Origin: JBGTFE01 sp041747435
GTDB taxonomy: Bacteria > Acidobacteriota > Blastocatellia > Pyrinomonadales > Pyrinomonadaceae
Assembly (NCBI GenBank): GCA_041747435.1
Contig: JBGTFE010000074.1
Location: 1 to 64,000, forward strand
DNA: 64,000 nucleotides
Direction of reading: 5' to 3'
The notes under the pieces are model-generated. The model was not told the DNA's origin. It worked only from the letters and a program-made list of their open reading frames with translations, and searched no databases. Each line of letters starts with the position of its first letter. Position 1 is the first letter of the stretch. This document shows, piece by piece, positions 24,865 to 34,010 of the stretch. The position numbers and the translations under genes are program-made.

Positions 24865-26658
24865 ATGAAGTTGAATTGGAAATTAGGCATTCTCACCGCG
24901 ATCTTTCTGACGATTTGGACGCTCTATCCGCAATTTAAGATGTGGCATCTCCGCGGCGACCAGTGGCAGGGACATTACGCGTACAACGACATTGACGAAG
25001 TTGCATACGCTTCATACGTTCGCGCGCTGATCGATGGCAGACCGCGCAAAAACGATCCTTACACCGGGCGCGATGAATCGCCCGAAACACCACAGCCCGA
25101 ATCGCTTTTTTCGATACAGTTTGCCGCTCCATACACGGTTGCGATTCCGGCGCGGATATTCGGCGTCGGTGCTCCGTGGGCAATGACTCTGGCGGGCGCG
25201 TTTGCCGGATTTTTCGCTGCGCTCGCAGCTTTTTGGGTGATCGGAAGAATTACCGGAAATTCGTGGTTCGCTATGACGGGAACGCTTCTTATGATGGCTG
25301 GCGGCGCGCTCGCGGCGGGCGAAGGAGCTATTGGCGAAATTCTGGAGATCGGGCAAACGTACCCGTATTTTCCCGCATTTCGAAGGTATATTCCCGCGGT
25401 TCCGTTCCCGTTTTTTATCGCGCTGCTTGGTCTGGTTTGGCTTTTGGTAAAGACTGAGGACGTCCGGAAACGGTTCATTTACGCTTTTCTGGCTGCATTT
25501 TGTTTTGCGTTTACGGTCTTCTCATATTTTTACACGTGGACGACCGCGGCGGCTTGGCTCGGCAGCGTAGCGGTTTTATGGCTGGTCGCGCGTCCTGAAG
25601 GCTTTCGGAAGGATCTTAGGAGTTTTGCGTTCGTGGGCGCAGGATGTTTGGCGGCGATTATTCCGTACGGGATTTTGCTTTCAAGACGCTCGGAAACGAT
25701 GGATAACGTGCAGCTTCTCGTTAATTCCCACGCGCCGGATCTTACACGATTTCCAGTTTTTATCAGCATCGCAGTTTTGATAATTTTGATCGCGGGCATT
25801 TTGCTGAAAGTGATCGAATTCAGAGACCGCGCGACTTTATTCGCGTTGTCGTTCGCGCTTGTTCCGCTCATCGTTTTTAATCAGCAGATAATTACAGGGC
25901 GCTCGCTCCAGCCGATCCATTATCAGGTCTTCATCGGAAATTACGTTGCCGCGCTCGCGTTGGTCGTGACGCTCGGACTACTTTTCCGAAACGCCGCAAT
26001 TAAAAAACCGCTTTTATCAAAGGCAGCGTGCGCATTTCTGGCTGTGGTCGCGATCGTTTGGGGTTTTGTTGAATGTCATTACACGGTTCGCGTGCTCGAC
26101 GAAGTGAATATCGGGCGCGATCAGGCGCTTCCGGTCGCAAAGCGTCTCGAAGAATTGGCAAAGAACGACGCCGATCCGTTTAGATCGACGGTTTTGTATT
26201 ACGGATATGCAGAAGCGGACGATTTTCCGAGCGTCGCGCCGCAAAACGTCCTTTGGGCGCGACATCAGCACGTATTTGCCGGGCTTTCGTGGCAGGAAAG
26301 CAAGGAGCGATATTATCAGTTTTTGTATTACAACAATGTGGATGAGAACGCGCTGGCATATTCGATTCGCGAAGGCGATTTTGTTTCAATGATCGCGCTT
26401 TTTGGCTGGGGAAAGCATACTTCGCGTCTGAGCAGCGCGGCGTCGCCGTTGACCTACGGCGAAATCGCTGAAGAAGCTGAACGTTACGGCGAATATTACA
26501 AAAACTTCAGCGTAAAAGAGGCGACGAACCCGCTGATTTCATACGTCGTTGTGCCGGACTATTTTCAAACCGATCTTATAAATCTCGATAGATGGTATGA
26601 ACGCGACGCCGGCGAAAAAATCGGCGACTACACACTTTATCGCGTCAAACTCAAGTAG
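24865..26658 (+). CDS. Polytopic membrane protein, GT-C glycosyltransferase-like
   Basis: The 597-aa protein has a first transmembrane helix at about 7-23, then a loop with 'YNDIDEVAYASYVRALIDG', then about ten further hydrophobic segments and a soluble C-terminal domain of some 180 residues. An acidic pair followed by Tyr in the first external loop ('DEVAY') is typical of GT-C enzymes that use lipid-linked sugars. I cannot assign a specific family. The start at 'MKLNWKLG' is chosen because the upstream open frame is repeat sequence. A terminator-like hairpin follows at 26677. Confidence 0.65.
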   Translation: MKLNWKLGILTAIFLTIWTLYPQFKMWHLRGDQWQGHYAYNDIDEVAYASYVRALIDGRPRKNDPYTGRDESPETPQPESLFSIQFAAPYTVAIPARIFGVGAPWAMTLAGAFAGFFAALAAFWVIGRITGNSWFAMTGTLLMMAGGALAAGEGAIGEILEIGQTYPYFPAFRRYIPAVPFPFFIALLGLVWLLVKTEDVRKRFIYAFLAAFCFAFTVFSYFYTWTTAAAWLGSVAVLWLVARPEGFRKDLRSFAFVGAGCLAAIIPYGILLSRRSETMDNVQLLVNSHAPDLTRFPVFISIAVLIILIAGILLKVIEFRDRATLFALSFALVPLIVFNQQIITGRSLQPIHYQVFIGNYVAALALVVTLGLLFRNAAIKKPLLSKAACAFLAVVAIVWGFVECHYTVRVLDEVNIGRDQALPVAKRLEELAKNDADPFRSTVLYYGYAEADDFPSVAPQNVLWARHQHVFAGLSWQESKERYYQFLYYNNVDENALAYSIREGDFVSMIALFGWGKHTSRLSSAASPLTYGEIAEEAERYGEYYKNFSVKEATNPLISYVVVPDYFQTDLINLDRWYERDAGEKIGDYTLYRVKLK

Positions 26659-26670
26659 CAAAATTAGACA

Positions 26671-26697
26671 AAAAAAGACCGCCAAATAACGGCGGTC
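26671..26697 (-). terminator. Terminator downstream of the 83-aa gene
   Basis: Read on the minus strand, a 7-bp stem GACCGCC/GGCGGTC (26691-26697 with 26677-26683) and a 7-nt loop are followed by six T residues. It lies about 28 nt beyond the stop of the small gene. It also sits just after the convergent membrane gene and may serve both. Confidence 0.75.
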
Positions 26698-26724
26698 GTT
26701 ATAGTATTGCCAATATAAAACTAC

Positions 26725-26976
26725 TTAAGCGGCGAGAAGATCATTTGACGTTTCCGCAAAAACTCGTCTGCCGTTCAATGCATCATCAATAATTTCGCGA
26801 ACGGCTGAAGCATCAGGATTAACATCCATACGAGCACATGCCCGAAGATGTCTGATGATTCCTTCCGTCGCAATTTCCAAAGCCGCACCGTTCAATTTCG
26901 TGAAACGGCGAGCCTGTATATGGTCGATCTGCAGGATCCTATCCTGCAATGTCATAGGTTTAGCTGCTGCTACCAC
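26725..26976 (-). CDS. Small protein of unknown function (83 aa)
   Basis: Mostly helical, soluble, with no recognised domain. It contains 'LQDRILQIDHIQARRFTKLN' and 'EIIDDALNGRRVF'. It is credible as a gene because 'AAGGAG' lies 8-9 nt before a GTG start at 26976 and a good terminator follows the stop. It has its own transcription unit, between a membrane-protein gene (convergent) and the HU gene (same strand). Function unknown. Confidence 0.65.
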   Translation of the reverse strand: MVAAAKPMTLQDRILQIDHIQARRFTKLNGAALEIATEGIIRHLRACARMDVNPDASAVREIIDDALNGRRVFAETSNDLLAA

Positions 26977-27288
26977 TTTTTATTCTCCTTCGTTGTTGTT
27001 AAAAATACGTTGTTCTTGTGAAAATTGTCTCAAAACGATCAAATTCTCCTCGAAGCCGTTAAATCCATATTCTTCCTATAATAAGTTGAAATTGCCAACC
27101 GAATAGTTGCTGAAAAATTTAGATCGTTTAATACCTTCCCCAACGTATATAAGGATGGTAACAAAAAAAATAGCATTTGTCACGATTTTTTTTCAGGCGC
27201 CTGTAGCATCTTCAGCTGAACCTTGGGAAACAAAAAAGACCGCCAACTCTTACGAATCAACGGTCCTAAACTGTTAAAAAAAAAGCTA
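26977..27288. other. Intergenic region between the 83-aa gene and HU
   Basis: 312 nt, visibly AT-rich, without a credible coding region. It holds the GTG-gene ribosome-binding site (about 26985-26992) and, near 27238-27265, the weak HU terminator. The promoter of the small gene must lie here, but I see no convincing -35/-10 pair. A T-run and A-run flank 27160-27200. Confidence 0.5.
27232..27265 (-). terminator. Weak terminator downstream of HU
   Basis: On the minus strand a short stem GACCG/CGGTC (27261-27265 with 27238-27242) with an imperfect inner stem is followed by six T residues. It shares the 'GGCGGTCTTTTTT' ending with the terminator at 26671. Confidence 0.45.
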
Positions 27289-27570
27289 TTAGCCTACAGA
27301 ATCTTTCATAGCTTTGCCCAAACGGAACTTAACGGTTGTTTTGGCTGGAATTTGAATGGGCTTGCCTGTCGCCGGATTGCGACCTTCGCGCGCTTTACGC
27401 GTGGCTTTAACCAATTTTCCGAATCCCGGAAGCGTGAATTCTCCATTTTTCTTCACTTCGCTAGCCGCAAGGCTTGCCAAAGCATTGAAGAAATCCTTCG
27501 CTTGCGCCTTTTTCAATCCCGTACTATCAGCCAAATTGCTGATGATTTCTGTTTGTGTTAAACGAGCCAT
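27289..27570 (-). CDS. HU-family DNA-binding protein
   Basis: Histone-like architectural protein of 93 aa that bends and compacts DNA as a dimer. It begins 'MARLTQTEIISNLADSTGL', has the helical body through 'FFNALASLAASEVKKNGEFT', and the DNA-binding arm 'REGRNPATGKPIQIPA' with the invariant 'RNPATG' at the tip. 'LPGFGKL' is also conserved. A ribosome-binding site ('GGAGGT' on the minus strand) precedes the ATG. The tRNA-Pro gene lies upstream. Confidence 0.95.
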   Translation of the reverse strand: MARLTQTEIISNLADSTGLKKAQAKDFFNALASLAASEVKKNGEFTLPGFGKLVKATRKAREGRNPATGKPIQIPAKTTVKFRLGKAMKDSVG

Positions 27571-27677
27571 AATTTTATAGTAACCTCCAAAAGTATTTAG
27601 TAAATCTCAATTGCTTAATTACATTTTTTTGTTTGCAAGACGCAAACATTGCCGAAAGCCTCTCAATCGGAAAAAAT

Positions 27678-27754
27678 TGGTCGGGGCGAGATGATTCGAA
27701 CATCCGACCTCACGGTCCCAAACCGTGCGCACTACCAGGCTGTGCTACGCCCCG
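27678..27754 (-). tRNA. tRNA-Pro (anticodon UGG)
   Basis: On the minus strand a full cloverleaf can be folded: acceptor CGGGGCG/CGCCCCG, D stem GCAC/GTGC, anticodon stem CACGG/CCGTG with loop TTTGGGA (anticodon TGG), T stem GGATG/CATCT with loop TTCGAAT. The discriminator is A and the 3' CCA is encoded (27678-27680). A T-run follows directly and may terminate transcription. Confidence 0.95.
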
Positions 27755-27824
27755 CGCCCGCGGACCTCGTTTCATTCAAGAAACGCTTTCAAGTGCCGAA
27801 TTTTACAGGCGAAAAACGCAATAG

Positions 27825-28439
27825 TCAAACGCAAGTATCGTAAAAACGGCGTAAATATTGAATTATTTTTTTCGATGCCAGCGCGCGATGACTAATTTTT
27901 TGTTTGATTTCCGCGGAAAGTTCGGCGAAAGTCTCATCAAAACCATTCGGAATAAATATCGGATCGTAGCCGAAACCGCTTGTGCCGCTTGGTTTTACGG
28001 CGATTTTTCCTTCGCAGATTCCGGTTGAATGATGTGTTATCGTTCCGGTATCGTCCGATATCGCAATCGAACAAACAAATCGTGCTCGGCGGTCGGTTTT
28101 TTTGGAAAGATTTTTTAATAATTTCGCGATATTGTCGCTATCGCACGCATTTTTGCCCGCGTATCGCGCCGAAAAAACGCCCGGCGCGCCGCCCAATTCA
28201 GCGACTTCCAAACCCGAATCGTCTGCCAAGGTCGGAATTCTTGTCTGATTTGCATAGCCTTTTGCCTTTAAGATCGCGTTTTCTCGAAACGTCTCGCCGG
28301 TTTCCTGAATCTTGGAAACATTCGGAAAATCTTGCAAGCCGAGCAGCGTAAGCGGCAGATCGGCGAGCAGCTCTTTGAATTCGCCAAGTTTTCCCGCGTT
28401 GCCGGTCGCTATCAGAAGTTCGATTTTGTTTCTAACCAT
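27825..28439 (-). CDS. rdgB: Non-canonical purine NTP pyrophosphatase (RdgB/HAM1)
   Basis: House-cleaning enzyme that hydrolyses ITP, dITP and XTP to monophosphates. The 204-aa protein shows the family pattern: 'LLIATGNAGKLGEFKELL' near the start, 'GETFRENAILKAKGYA', 'LADDSGLEVAELGGAPGVFS', 'ARYAG', and 'GFGYDPIFIPNGFDETFAEL' in the C-terminal half, with 'SHRALASKK' at the end. The catalytic Asp is in 'ADDSGL'. It lies just upstream of tRNA-Pro on the same strand. Confidence 0.95.
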   Translation of the reverse strand: MVRNKIELLIATGNAGKLGEFKELLADLPLTLLGLQDFPNVSKIQETGETFRENAILKAKGYANQTRIPTLADDSGLEVAELGGAPGVFSARYAGKNACDSDNIAKLLKNLSKKTDRRARFVCSIAISDDTGTITHHSTGICEGKIAVKPSGTSGFGYDPIFIPNGFDETFAELSAEIKQKISHRALASKKIIQYLRRFYDTCV

Positions 28440-28494
28440 CGTTTGTCCAACGTTGATTTTCCGCGATGCCGTCCAAAATCACAAATCTTTTTTG

Positions 28495-28524
28495 TTGCCA
28501 AAATACGTATTTTCAATGTATAAA
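28495..28524 (+). promoter_or_regulatory. Promoter upstream of the 441-aa gene
   Basis: 'TTGCCA' (28495-28500), an 18-nt spacer and 'TATAAA' (28519-28524) form a reasonable sigma-70-type promoter. The predicted start of transcription, near 28531, lies about 57 nt before the chosen TTG start. Confidence 0.5.
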
Positions 28525-28587
28525 AGATATAGCGACTTTTCCCGCGCTCGCCTGCTAAGATCACAATCTTGTGAGAGGAATTTTATT

Positions 28588-29913
28588 TTGGATGTTGCGG
28601 TAATCGAAACTCCGGTTGTTAATCCGACCAATTTGCCCGCGGCGAACATCGCCGAGGAAAATCCGGCGCCGGTTTTGCCCGCGATCGATATCGGCGAGCT
28701 TACCTTCGAGCTCGGCTTTTGGCTGTCGGGACTGGAGAGCTTTTTGAATATTCGAAATCATTCGTTTGCGGATGAATCGCGCACAAAAGCAACGTCGCGC
28801 GATTGGGTGAAAGAGTTTCACCTCACGCATTCGACACTTTTGCGCTGTTCGAGATTGACTTTTCAGCTTGAAAAATACCTCAAACAAAGTGAAGAATGCG
28901 ATATTTTCTGGCTAAAACCTGACGAGCTTTTTGAATTTTCAGCGCTTTTGAAAGACTCCGTTTTGCTAAATGAAGCGCTTTTACGCGCCGCGCCGCTCCG
29001 GTTTGGCGAATGGACGGCATGGAGCAAAACGCTTTCGGATAAATTCGCAAAAAGCGAAGTGATACAAAAACTCGTCAGATCGGCTGAGCAAACCGGCGAG
29101 AGCTTTTTGCCCGAGATTCTTCGCGCATCGCTCGAAGCAAAATCGCTTTCCTTTGCGACGGCGAGCGATCTGCGGCTCGTTTTGCCGCGATTCGCCAAGG
29201 TCTTGAAATGGCTCGGCGTGATCGAAAAAATGTTGAAAAACGACGAACCGCTGAAACCCACGCTTTTGATCTTTTCGCGCATTTACGAACAAATTCGCGA
29301 ACTGATGAACTACATAAACAACCGACTTTTGCGATTTTCCGACGAAGAAGATCAGCTATTCGGAATTCTCGACGGCGCGAGCTACGCCGCTTCGATCGAG
29401 CTCCGAAAGGTTTATAATTACGAGCTCGCCGGACTCGCCGAAATTCGTCAATCGCCGATGATCCATGCCAAGATCGAAACTGCGTTTTCACTTCTAAACG
29501 ATAGTTTTCAGCTCACTTTGGTCAATTTTGCGCAAATGATCGAACCGACGATCGATCCTTTCGATGTCTTTCCCTCGCTGAAGGCAAAGTTCGAACGCTC
29601 TCTGAATCTGCGCGGTGATCTGTGGAAAGTTTTGTCGGAAGTCAGAAAGGCGGAAGAAGACGCCGAAAAATATCCGCTGGGAAAATTAAATGCGCAATTG
29701 ACCGAATTTGGCGAAGGCAGCATGCAGTTTTTATTTTATAAGGATCGGGAAACGGTGGAAAGATTTATCGAAGAGGTTTTGATTACGCCGCACAAAACCG
29801 ATCTTGTGCCGATACTTCATCGTTTCGGCGCTTATCTGGAAACGCTTTTTGGACAAATAAATATGCGCGTCGTTTTAGCAAATCATCCGTTTGAATATCC
29901 GCAGAATCGCTGA
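28588..29913 (+). CDS. Cytoplasmic helical protein of unknown function
   Basis: The 441-aa product has no signal peptide or membrane helix and looks almost entirely helical, with regular leucine-rich amphipathic segments. I recognise no domain. The frame is open further upstream, but the TTG at 28588 is preferred: 'AGAGGA' lies 8 nt before it and a promoter-like sequence at 28495-28524 precedes it. Longer frames would overlap rdgB. An ATG at 28516 is a poorer alternative inside the promoter. It ends one base before the stop of the convergent ABC permease gene. Confidence 0.65.
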   Translation: MDVAVIETPVVNPTNLPAANIAEENPAPVLPAIDIGELTFELGFWLSGLESFLNIRNHSFADESRTKATSRDWVKEFHLTHSTLLRCSRLTFQLEKYLKQSEECDIFWLKPDELFEFSALLKDSVLLNEALLRAAPLRFGEWTAWSKTLSDKFAKSEVIQKLVRSAEQTGESFLPEILRASLEAKSLSFATASDLRLVLPRFAKVLKWLGVIEKMLKNDEPLKPTLLIFSRIYEQIRELMNYINNRLLRFSDEEDQLFGILDGASYAASIELRKVYNYELAGLAEIRQSPMIHAKIETAFSLLNDSFQLTLVNFAQMIEPTIDPFDVFPSLKAKFERSLNLRGDLWKVLSEVRKAEEDAEKYPLGKLNAQLTEFGEGSMQFLFYKDRETVERFIEEVLITPHKTDLVPILHRFGAYLETLFGQINMRVVLANHPFEYPQNR

Positions 29914-32436
29914 TTATTGAGGGCGCAAAGTCGCGAGCGGTTTTCGAAACAGTACGTCAAAGCTTGCGATCGCGCCAACCAAAGTTACGAGCGCAGCCGT
30001 AATTAAGACGCCGAAAACCGTCAATCCAAAATCGAATTCCCAATCAATATCAAAAATATATTTCGCGACCGAATAGGAAAGCGCGGTCGCAAACCCGGCG
30101 CCGATCATTCCAGCTAAAATGCCGAGAAGTCCGTATTCGGCGAAAAGTATCGCGCCCAATGTCAGCCGTTTTGCGCCGAGGGTTTTCAGGATCGCGTTTT
30201 CATAAATTCGCTGCGATTTGGTCAGCGCGATCGAGCCGATCAGGATCAAAATTCCGCTCAAAATAACAAAACTTCCGACAAACGAAATAGCAAGAACAAA
30301 ATTATTTATCAACTTTTGAACGGCGGCGACGATATCGGCGATGTCAAAGATCTGTATGTTCGGGAATTTATCAATGATGCCGCGCTGCAGCCTTTGCCGA
30401 TCCGTTTCGGGAATTCTTGTAAGAACATTCGCCGCGTAAGTTTGCGGCGCTCGTTCGAGCACATCGGGACGAAAAACGAAAATAAAAGCGGTGCGCGTGT
30501 TTCGTAAGTCGAGCTTGCGAATACTGGCAATTTGCGCGGTTAATTTTCTGCCCGAAATATCAAACGTTATTGAATCGCCGGCAGAAACTTTCAAGCGCGT
30601 CGCCATATCTTCTTCGACCGAAACCTGCGGAACATCCAGGTTTTCGCTCCACCATTCGCCGGCGATGACGCTCTCGTTCTTATCAAGATTCGCGCGATAT
30701 GTGACGGCAAATTCGCGCCCGATCTGTCCTTGCTGTTGGCGTGTTTCGCGATTTCCAAAGTCAAACGGCTCGCCGTTTATAAACGCGATCCGCGCGCGAA
30801 CGGTAGGGACGATCTCCGCCGCTTCGCCGGTTTTTTCTTCGAGAATTTTTCGAACTTCATCAACCTGGCTGCGCTGAATATCGACCATAAAAAGGCTCGG
30901 CAGCGTTTGATTGCGCGTGAAATCAAACTCGCGAACGAGATTCGCCTGCAGCGACTGAACCGCCAAAACAACGAACGCGCCAAGCCCGACGGCGAGAAGA
31001 ATTATCCGCGTTTGATTGCCCGGACGATACAGCGAATTAACCGCTTGCTTGACGGAAAACGAGCTGAAAGTTTTGATCTTTTTCAGCAGCCACGTCAAAA
31101 GAATCGCCGCAAGATACAAGATCAAAGATGTCGCGCCAAGCCCGACGAGAAAAAACGCGCCGACTTTCAGCGAGCCAGCCTGCCATGCCGAAAGCGCGAG
31201 CAATCCGCCGACGGTTACGATAGTAAAAAGCGACTTTGTCCAATCGAGCCGCCGCATTTTCTCGCCGCCTGCATCGTGCAGCAAAAGGCGTGGTTTTATA
31301 TTGCGCACCTGCAAAAGCGGCAGCGCGGAAAACAAAAGCGAGATCAAAACGCCAAGCAAAATGCCTTGCCAAACGGACGAAAACTGCACTGTGTATTGCA
31401 TCGAAGCCGGAAGCGCATCGGCAAATCTATATTGCGCAAACCACAAGAAACATTGCGCCAAAAAAACGCCGAAAAAACTTCCCGCCAAGCCGAGCGTCAA
31501 TATTTGCAAAAGATAAACCGTAATGATTCGCGTCCCGCTGGCACCGAGACATTTTAAAACCGCGACCGATTTTCGCTTTTGCTCGACAAAAACTCTTGCC
31601 ACATTCCAAACGCCGACGCCGCCGAGAACGAGAATCAGCAAGCCCGTCAAAGAAAGATAATTTTCCGTCCGCTCAAACTGCTCGCTCACGTTTTCCTGCG
31701 TTTCGCGATAAGACTGGACGCGCACAATTGTGTCCTTTAGATTTTCGCGCAGATCTTTTACTAATTCAGTTGGATTATCCGACGTGCGGTAAAGAATTCT
31801 GCGCCGAATCCGGCTCGCATTGCGCGTTATCTCGGCTTCGTCAAAAGCTTTTTTCTCTATAAAAACTCGCGGACCGAGGCGAAAACCGCCGGTTCCGCCC
31901 GGTTCTTCATCAAAAGTCGCACGAACCTGGAATTCTGCTTCGCCGATACGGATCTTATCGCCGATCTTTATCTTTAGATCTTCCAACAACAACGGCGAAA
32001 CGACCGCGCCTCGATTTTCAAGCAGTTTGAAATCGAAAGGCGCGCCGCCGGAAATCGTAAATTCGCCGACAAGCGGAAAAGGCGGCTCGATGCCCTTTAG
32101 CTCGGAGAACGAAAGCGTTTGATTTGCTTCATCGACCGGACGCGCCATTGCCGCCGTCGTGATCGTTTCGTTTCGCGCTTCAACGATATTTGACCTGTTT
32201 ATTGCTTCTTCGATCTTTGCGATCTCGCTTGGTGAAAAATCGTTGGTCGAGCTTATTTCGATATCCGCCGTCATAAGCGCGCGCGCGTCACCGCCGACAG
32301 TTCTGCTCAAATTTTGAATTAGCGAGCGAAGTGCGACGATCGACCCGACGCCGATCGCAATGCACAGAAAGAAAAACAAGAGCCTGCGCCACGACGAGCG
32401 AATTTCACGAAATGTCAGGTTGAAAATAAAATTCAT
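29914..32436 (-). CDS. ABC transporter permease, FtsX/YbbP type
   Basis: The 840-aa inner-membrane protein has an N-terminal helix (about 18-38), a large periplasmic MacB-like domain, a central group of helices, a second periplasmic domain and three terminal helices. That is the 10-helix double-FtsX layout of YbbP. The family works with a LolD/YbbA-type ATPase in mechanotransmission or lipid/lipoprotein-related extraction rather than classical import. The ATPase gene lies 81 nt upstream on the same strand, with a dyad repeat between. The tesA-like gene beyond is divergent, the same neighbourhood as E. coli tesA-ybbA-ybbP. Confidence 0.85.
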   Translation of the reverse strand: MNFIFNLTFREIRSSWRRLLFFFLCIAIGVGSIVALRSLIQNLSRTVGGDARALMTADIEISSTNDFSPSEIAKIEEAINRSNIVEARNETITTAAMARPVDEANQTLSFSELKGIEPPFPLVGEFTISGGAPFDFKLLENRGAVVSPLLLEDLKIKIGDKIRIGEAEFQVRATFDEEPGGTGGFRLGPRVFIEKKAFDEAEITRNASRIRRRILYRTSDNPTELVKDLRENLKDTIVRVQSYRETQENVSEQFERTENYLSLTGLLILVLGGVGVWNVARVFVEQKRKSVAVLKCLGASGTRIITVYLLQILTLGLAGSFFGVFLAQCFLWFAQYRFADALPASMQYTVQFSSVWQGILLGVLISLLFSALPLLQVRNIKPRLLLHDAGGEKMRRLDWTKSLFTIVTVGGLLALSAWQAGSLKVGAFFLVGLGATSLILYLAAILLTWLLKKIKTFSSFSVKQAVNSLYRPGNQTRIILLAVGLGAFVVLAVQSLQANLVREFDFTRNQTLPSLFMVDIQRSQVDEVRKILEEKTGEAAEIVPTVRARIAFINGEPFDFGNRETRQQQGQIGREFAVTYRANLDKNESVIAGEWWSENLDVPQVSVEEDMATRLKVSAGDSITFDISGRKLTAQIASIRKLDLRNTRTAFIFVFRPDVLERAPQTYAANVLTRIPETDRQRLQRGIIDKFPNIQIFDIADIVAAVQKLINNFVLAISFVGSFVILSGILILIGSIALTKSQRIYENAILKTLGAKRLTLGAILFAEYGLLGILAGMIGAGFATALSYSVAKYIFDIDWEFDFGLTVFGVLITAALVTLVGAIASFDVLFRKPLATLRPQ

Positions 32437-32443
32437 AAAACAT

Positions 32444-32521
32444 TTAGCCGCAAGAATTCACAAAAAATCGCAAAAAATAAAATACATAATTTTTGAGTAT
32501 TTTGTGCATCTTTGCGGCTAA
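32444..32521. repeat. Near-palindromic repeat 'TTAGCCGCAA...TTGCGGCTAA'
   Basis: 22-nt arms at the two ends (32444-32465 and 32500-32521) are near-reverse complements, the outer 9 exactly. The right arm covers the stop codon of the ABC ATPase gene. Confidence 0.75.
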
Positions 32522-33189
32522 TTTCTTTCATCGGACACGACTTTTCCGTCCTTCAAAATGATCTGCCGCTGCGCTTGTCCGGCGAGTGTCGCGTCGTGCG
32601 AAACAAGGATCAAAGTCACGTTATTCTGAAGATGGAGTTCGGTCATCAAATCGAAAATATGCTGCCCGTTTTTTGAATCGAGATTGCCGGTTGGTTCGTC
32701 GGCGAGCAAAATTTTCGGATGATTCGCAAACGCGCGGGCGATGGCGACGCGCTGCTGCTCGCCGCCTGAAAGCTCGGTCGGATAATGATGCCCGCGGTTT
32801 GTCAGATCGACGTCGATCATCAATTTGTCGGCGCGCGTTTTTACGTCTTCAAGCCCGAGAATTTCCATCGGGATCAAAACATTTTCATACGCGGTGAGCG
32901 AAGGAATCAGATGAAACGACTGAAAAACAAAACCAATCTTTTCGCTGCGGATCGCGGCGAGCGCGTCTTCGCTCATTTTGGTAATATCTTCGCCGTCGAT
33001 CGAAATTGTGCCCGAAGTCGGCGCGTCCAAGCCGGCGATCAAACCGAGCAGCGTAGATTTTCCGCTGCCCGAAGCGCCCGTTACCGCGACAAATTCCCCG
33101 TCGGGAATTTCCAGTGAAACGTCGTCGAGGATCGTCAAATCTTCCGCGCCGGAGCGCACTGTTTTGGTTACGTTTTGAAGAACAATCAT
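32518..33189 (-). CDS. ABC transporter ATP-binding protein, LolD/YbbA type
   Basis: The 223-aa ATPase subunit pairs with the YbbP-like permease. Motifs: Walker A 'GASGSGKST' (about 39-47), Q-loop 'FVFQSFHLIPSLTAYENV', signature 'LSGGEQQRVAIARAFANHP', Walker B 'ILLADEPTGNLD', and H-loop 'LVSHD'. 'YPTELSGGEQQRV' and 'EPTGNLDSKNG' are typical of the MacB/LolD/FtsE clade. Together with its permease it forms a type VII ABC system. It is transcribed divergently from the lipase gene. Confidence 0.92.
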   Translation of the reverse strand: MIVLQNVTKTVRSGAEDLTILDDVSLEIPDGEFVAVTGASGSGKSTLLGLIAGLDAPTSGTISIDGEDITKMSEDALAAIRSEKIGFVFQSFHLIPSLTAYENVLIPMEILGLEDVKTRADKLMIDVDLTNRGHHYPTELSGGEQQRVAIARAFANHPKILLADEPTGNLDSKNGQHIFDLMTELHLQNNVTLILVSHDATLAGQAQRQIILKDGKVVSDERN

Positions 33190-33198
33190 ATTTCGTTA

Positions 33199-33287
33199 AT
33201 AGTAAATCGTGAATCTCGAATCGTAAAATAGTCTGCGCTATACTTGAAAAGTTTTCTATTCACGATTTACGATTCACGATTGACGAA
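33199..33287. repeat. Dyad word repeat in the ybbA-tesA divergent region
   Basis: Arms around 33199-33230 and 33256-33287 are made of the word 'AATCGTGAAT' / 'ATTCACGATT' repeated two to three times in opposite orientation. The promoter of the lipase gene must lie in or just after it. Confidence 0.65.
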
Positions 33288-33335
33288 TAAACTGCATCTT
33301 ATTAACGCATCTTTGCGTAAGAAAGTTTGCCTGAT

Positions 33336-34010
33336 ATGAAAAAGCTTTTTTTCCTGAGCCTGGTTTTTGTTTTCACCGCCTGCGGCGCTTCTACAGTTGA
33401 ACAGCGCACCGATCAAAATTTAAACAAACCGCTGATCACCCCAAAGATAAAGACTGATAAACCGAAGATCGTTGCTTTTGGCGACAGTCTTACCGCTGGT
33501 TTCGGTTTGGCGGAAAAAGAATCTTACCCGTATCTTTTGCAGCAAAAATTAACATCGGACGGATTTGATTATGAAGTTTTGAATGCCGGCGTTTCAGGCG
33601 AAACATCGCTCGGCGGATTGGAACGCGTCGATTGGGTTTTGGAAATGGAAAACGTCGAGATCTTGATTTTGGAGCTCGGCGCAAACGATCTTCTACGGGG
33701 TTTGCCGGTCGCAAAAATGAAGGAAAATCTCGCCCGGATAATAGAAAAAGCAAAAGCGAAAAAGGTAAAAGTTTTGCTTTGCGGAATGCTCGCGCCGCCA
33801 TCGGTCGGAGCGCAATACGAGCGCGAATACACAAACGCCTTTCCCGATCTCGCCAGCGAACACAAAGTCGCTTTTTTGGCTTTTCTGCTCGAAAACGTCG
33901 CGCTCAACAAAGACCTCAACCAAGCCGACGGCATTCATCCGAACGCAAAAGGCGCCGTCGTAATGACCGAAAATATTTACAAAGCTCTGCAGCCGATGCT
34001 GAAGAAATAA
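33336..34010 (+). CDS. tesA: GDSL/SGNH arylesterase, TesA-like
   Basis: The 224-aa exported esterase/lysophospholipase starts at the ATG at 33336 with a short signal sequence 'MKKLFFLSLVFVFTAC', possibly a lipoprotein signal. SGNH blocks: block I 'IVAFGDSLTAGFGL' with the catalytic Ser, block II Gly in 'NAGVSGETSLGGLER', block III 'ELGANDLLRG', block V 'DGIHPNAKGA' with the Asp/His pair. It hydrolyses acyl esters or thioesters in the periplasm. The divergent ybbA-ybbP neighbours match the E. coli tesA locus, which suggests a lasting functional tie. Confidence 0.88.
   Translation: MKKLFFLSLVFVFTACGASTVEQRTDQNLNKPLITPKIKTDKPKIVAFGDSLTAGFGLAEKESYPYLLQQKLTSDGFDYEVLNAGVSGETSLGGLERVDWVLEMENVEILILELGANDLLRGLPVAKMKENLARIIEKAKAKKVKVLLCGMLAPPSVGAQYEREYTNAFPDLASEHKVAFLAFLLENVALNKDLNQADGIHPNAKGAVVMTENIYKALQPMLKK

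Noticed and set aside
28312..28587. Longer N-terminus of the 441-aa helical protein
   Set aside because: It would overlap rdgB antisense and cross a promoter-like sequence; the TTG at 28588 has a better ribosome-binding site.
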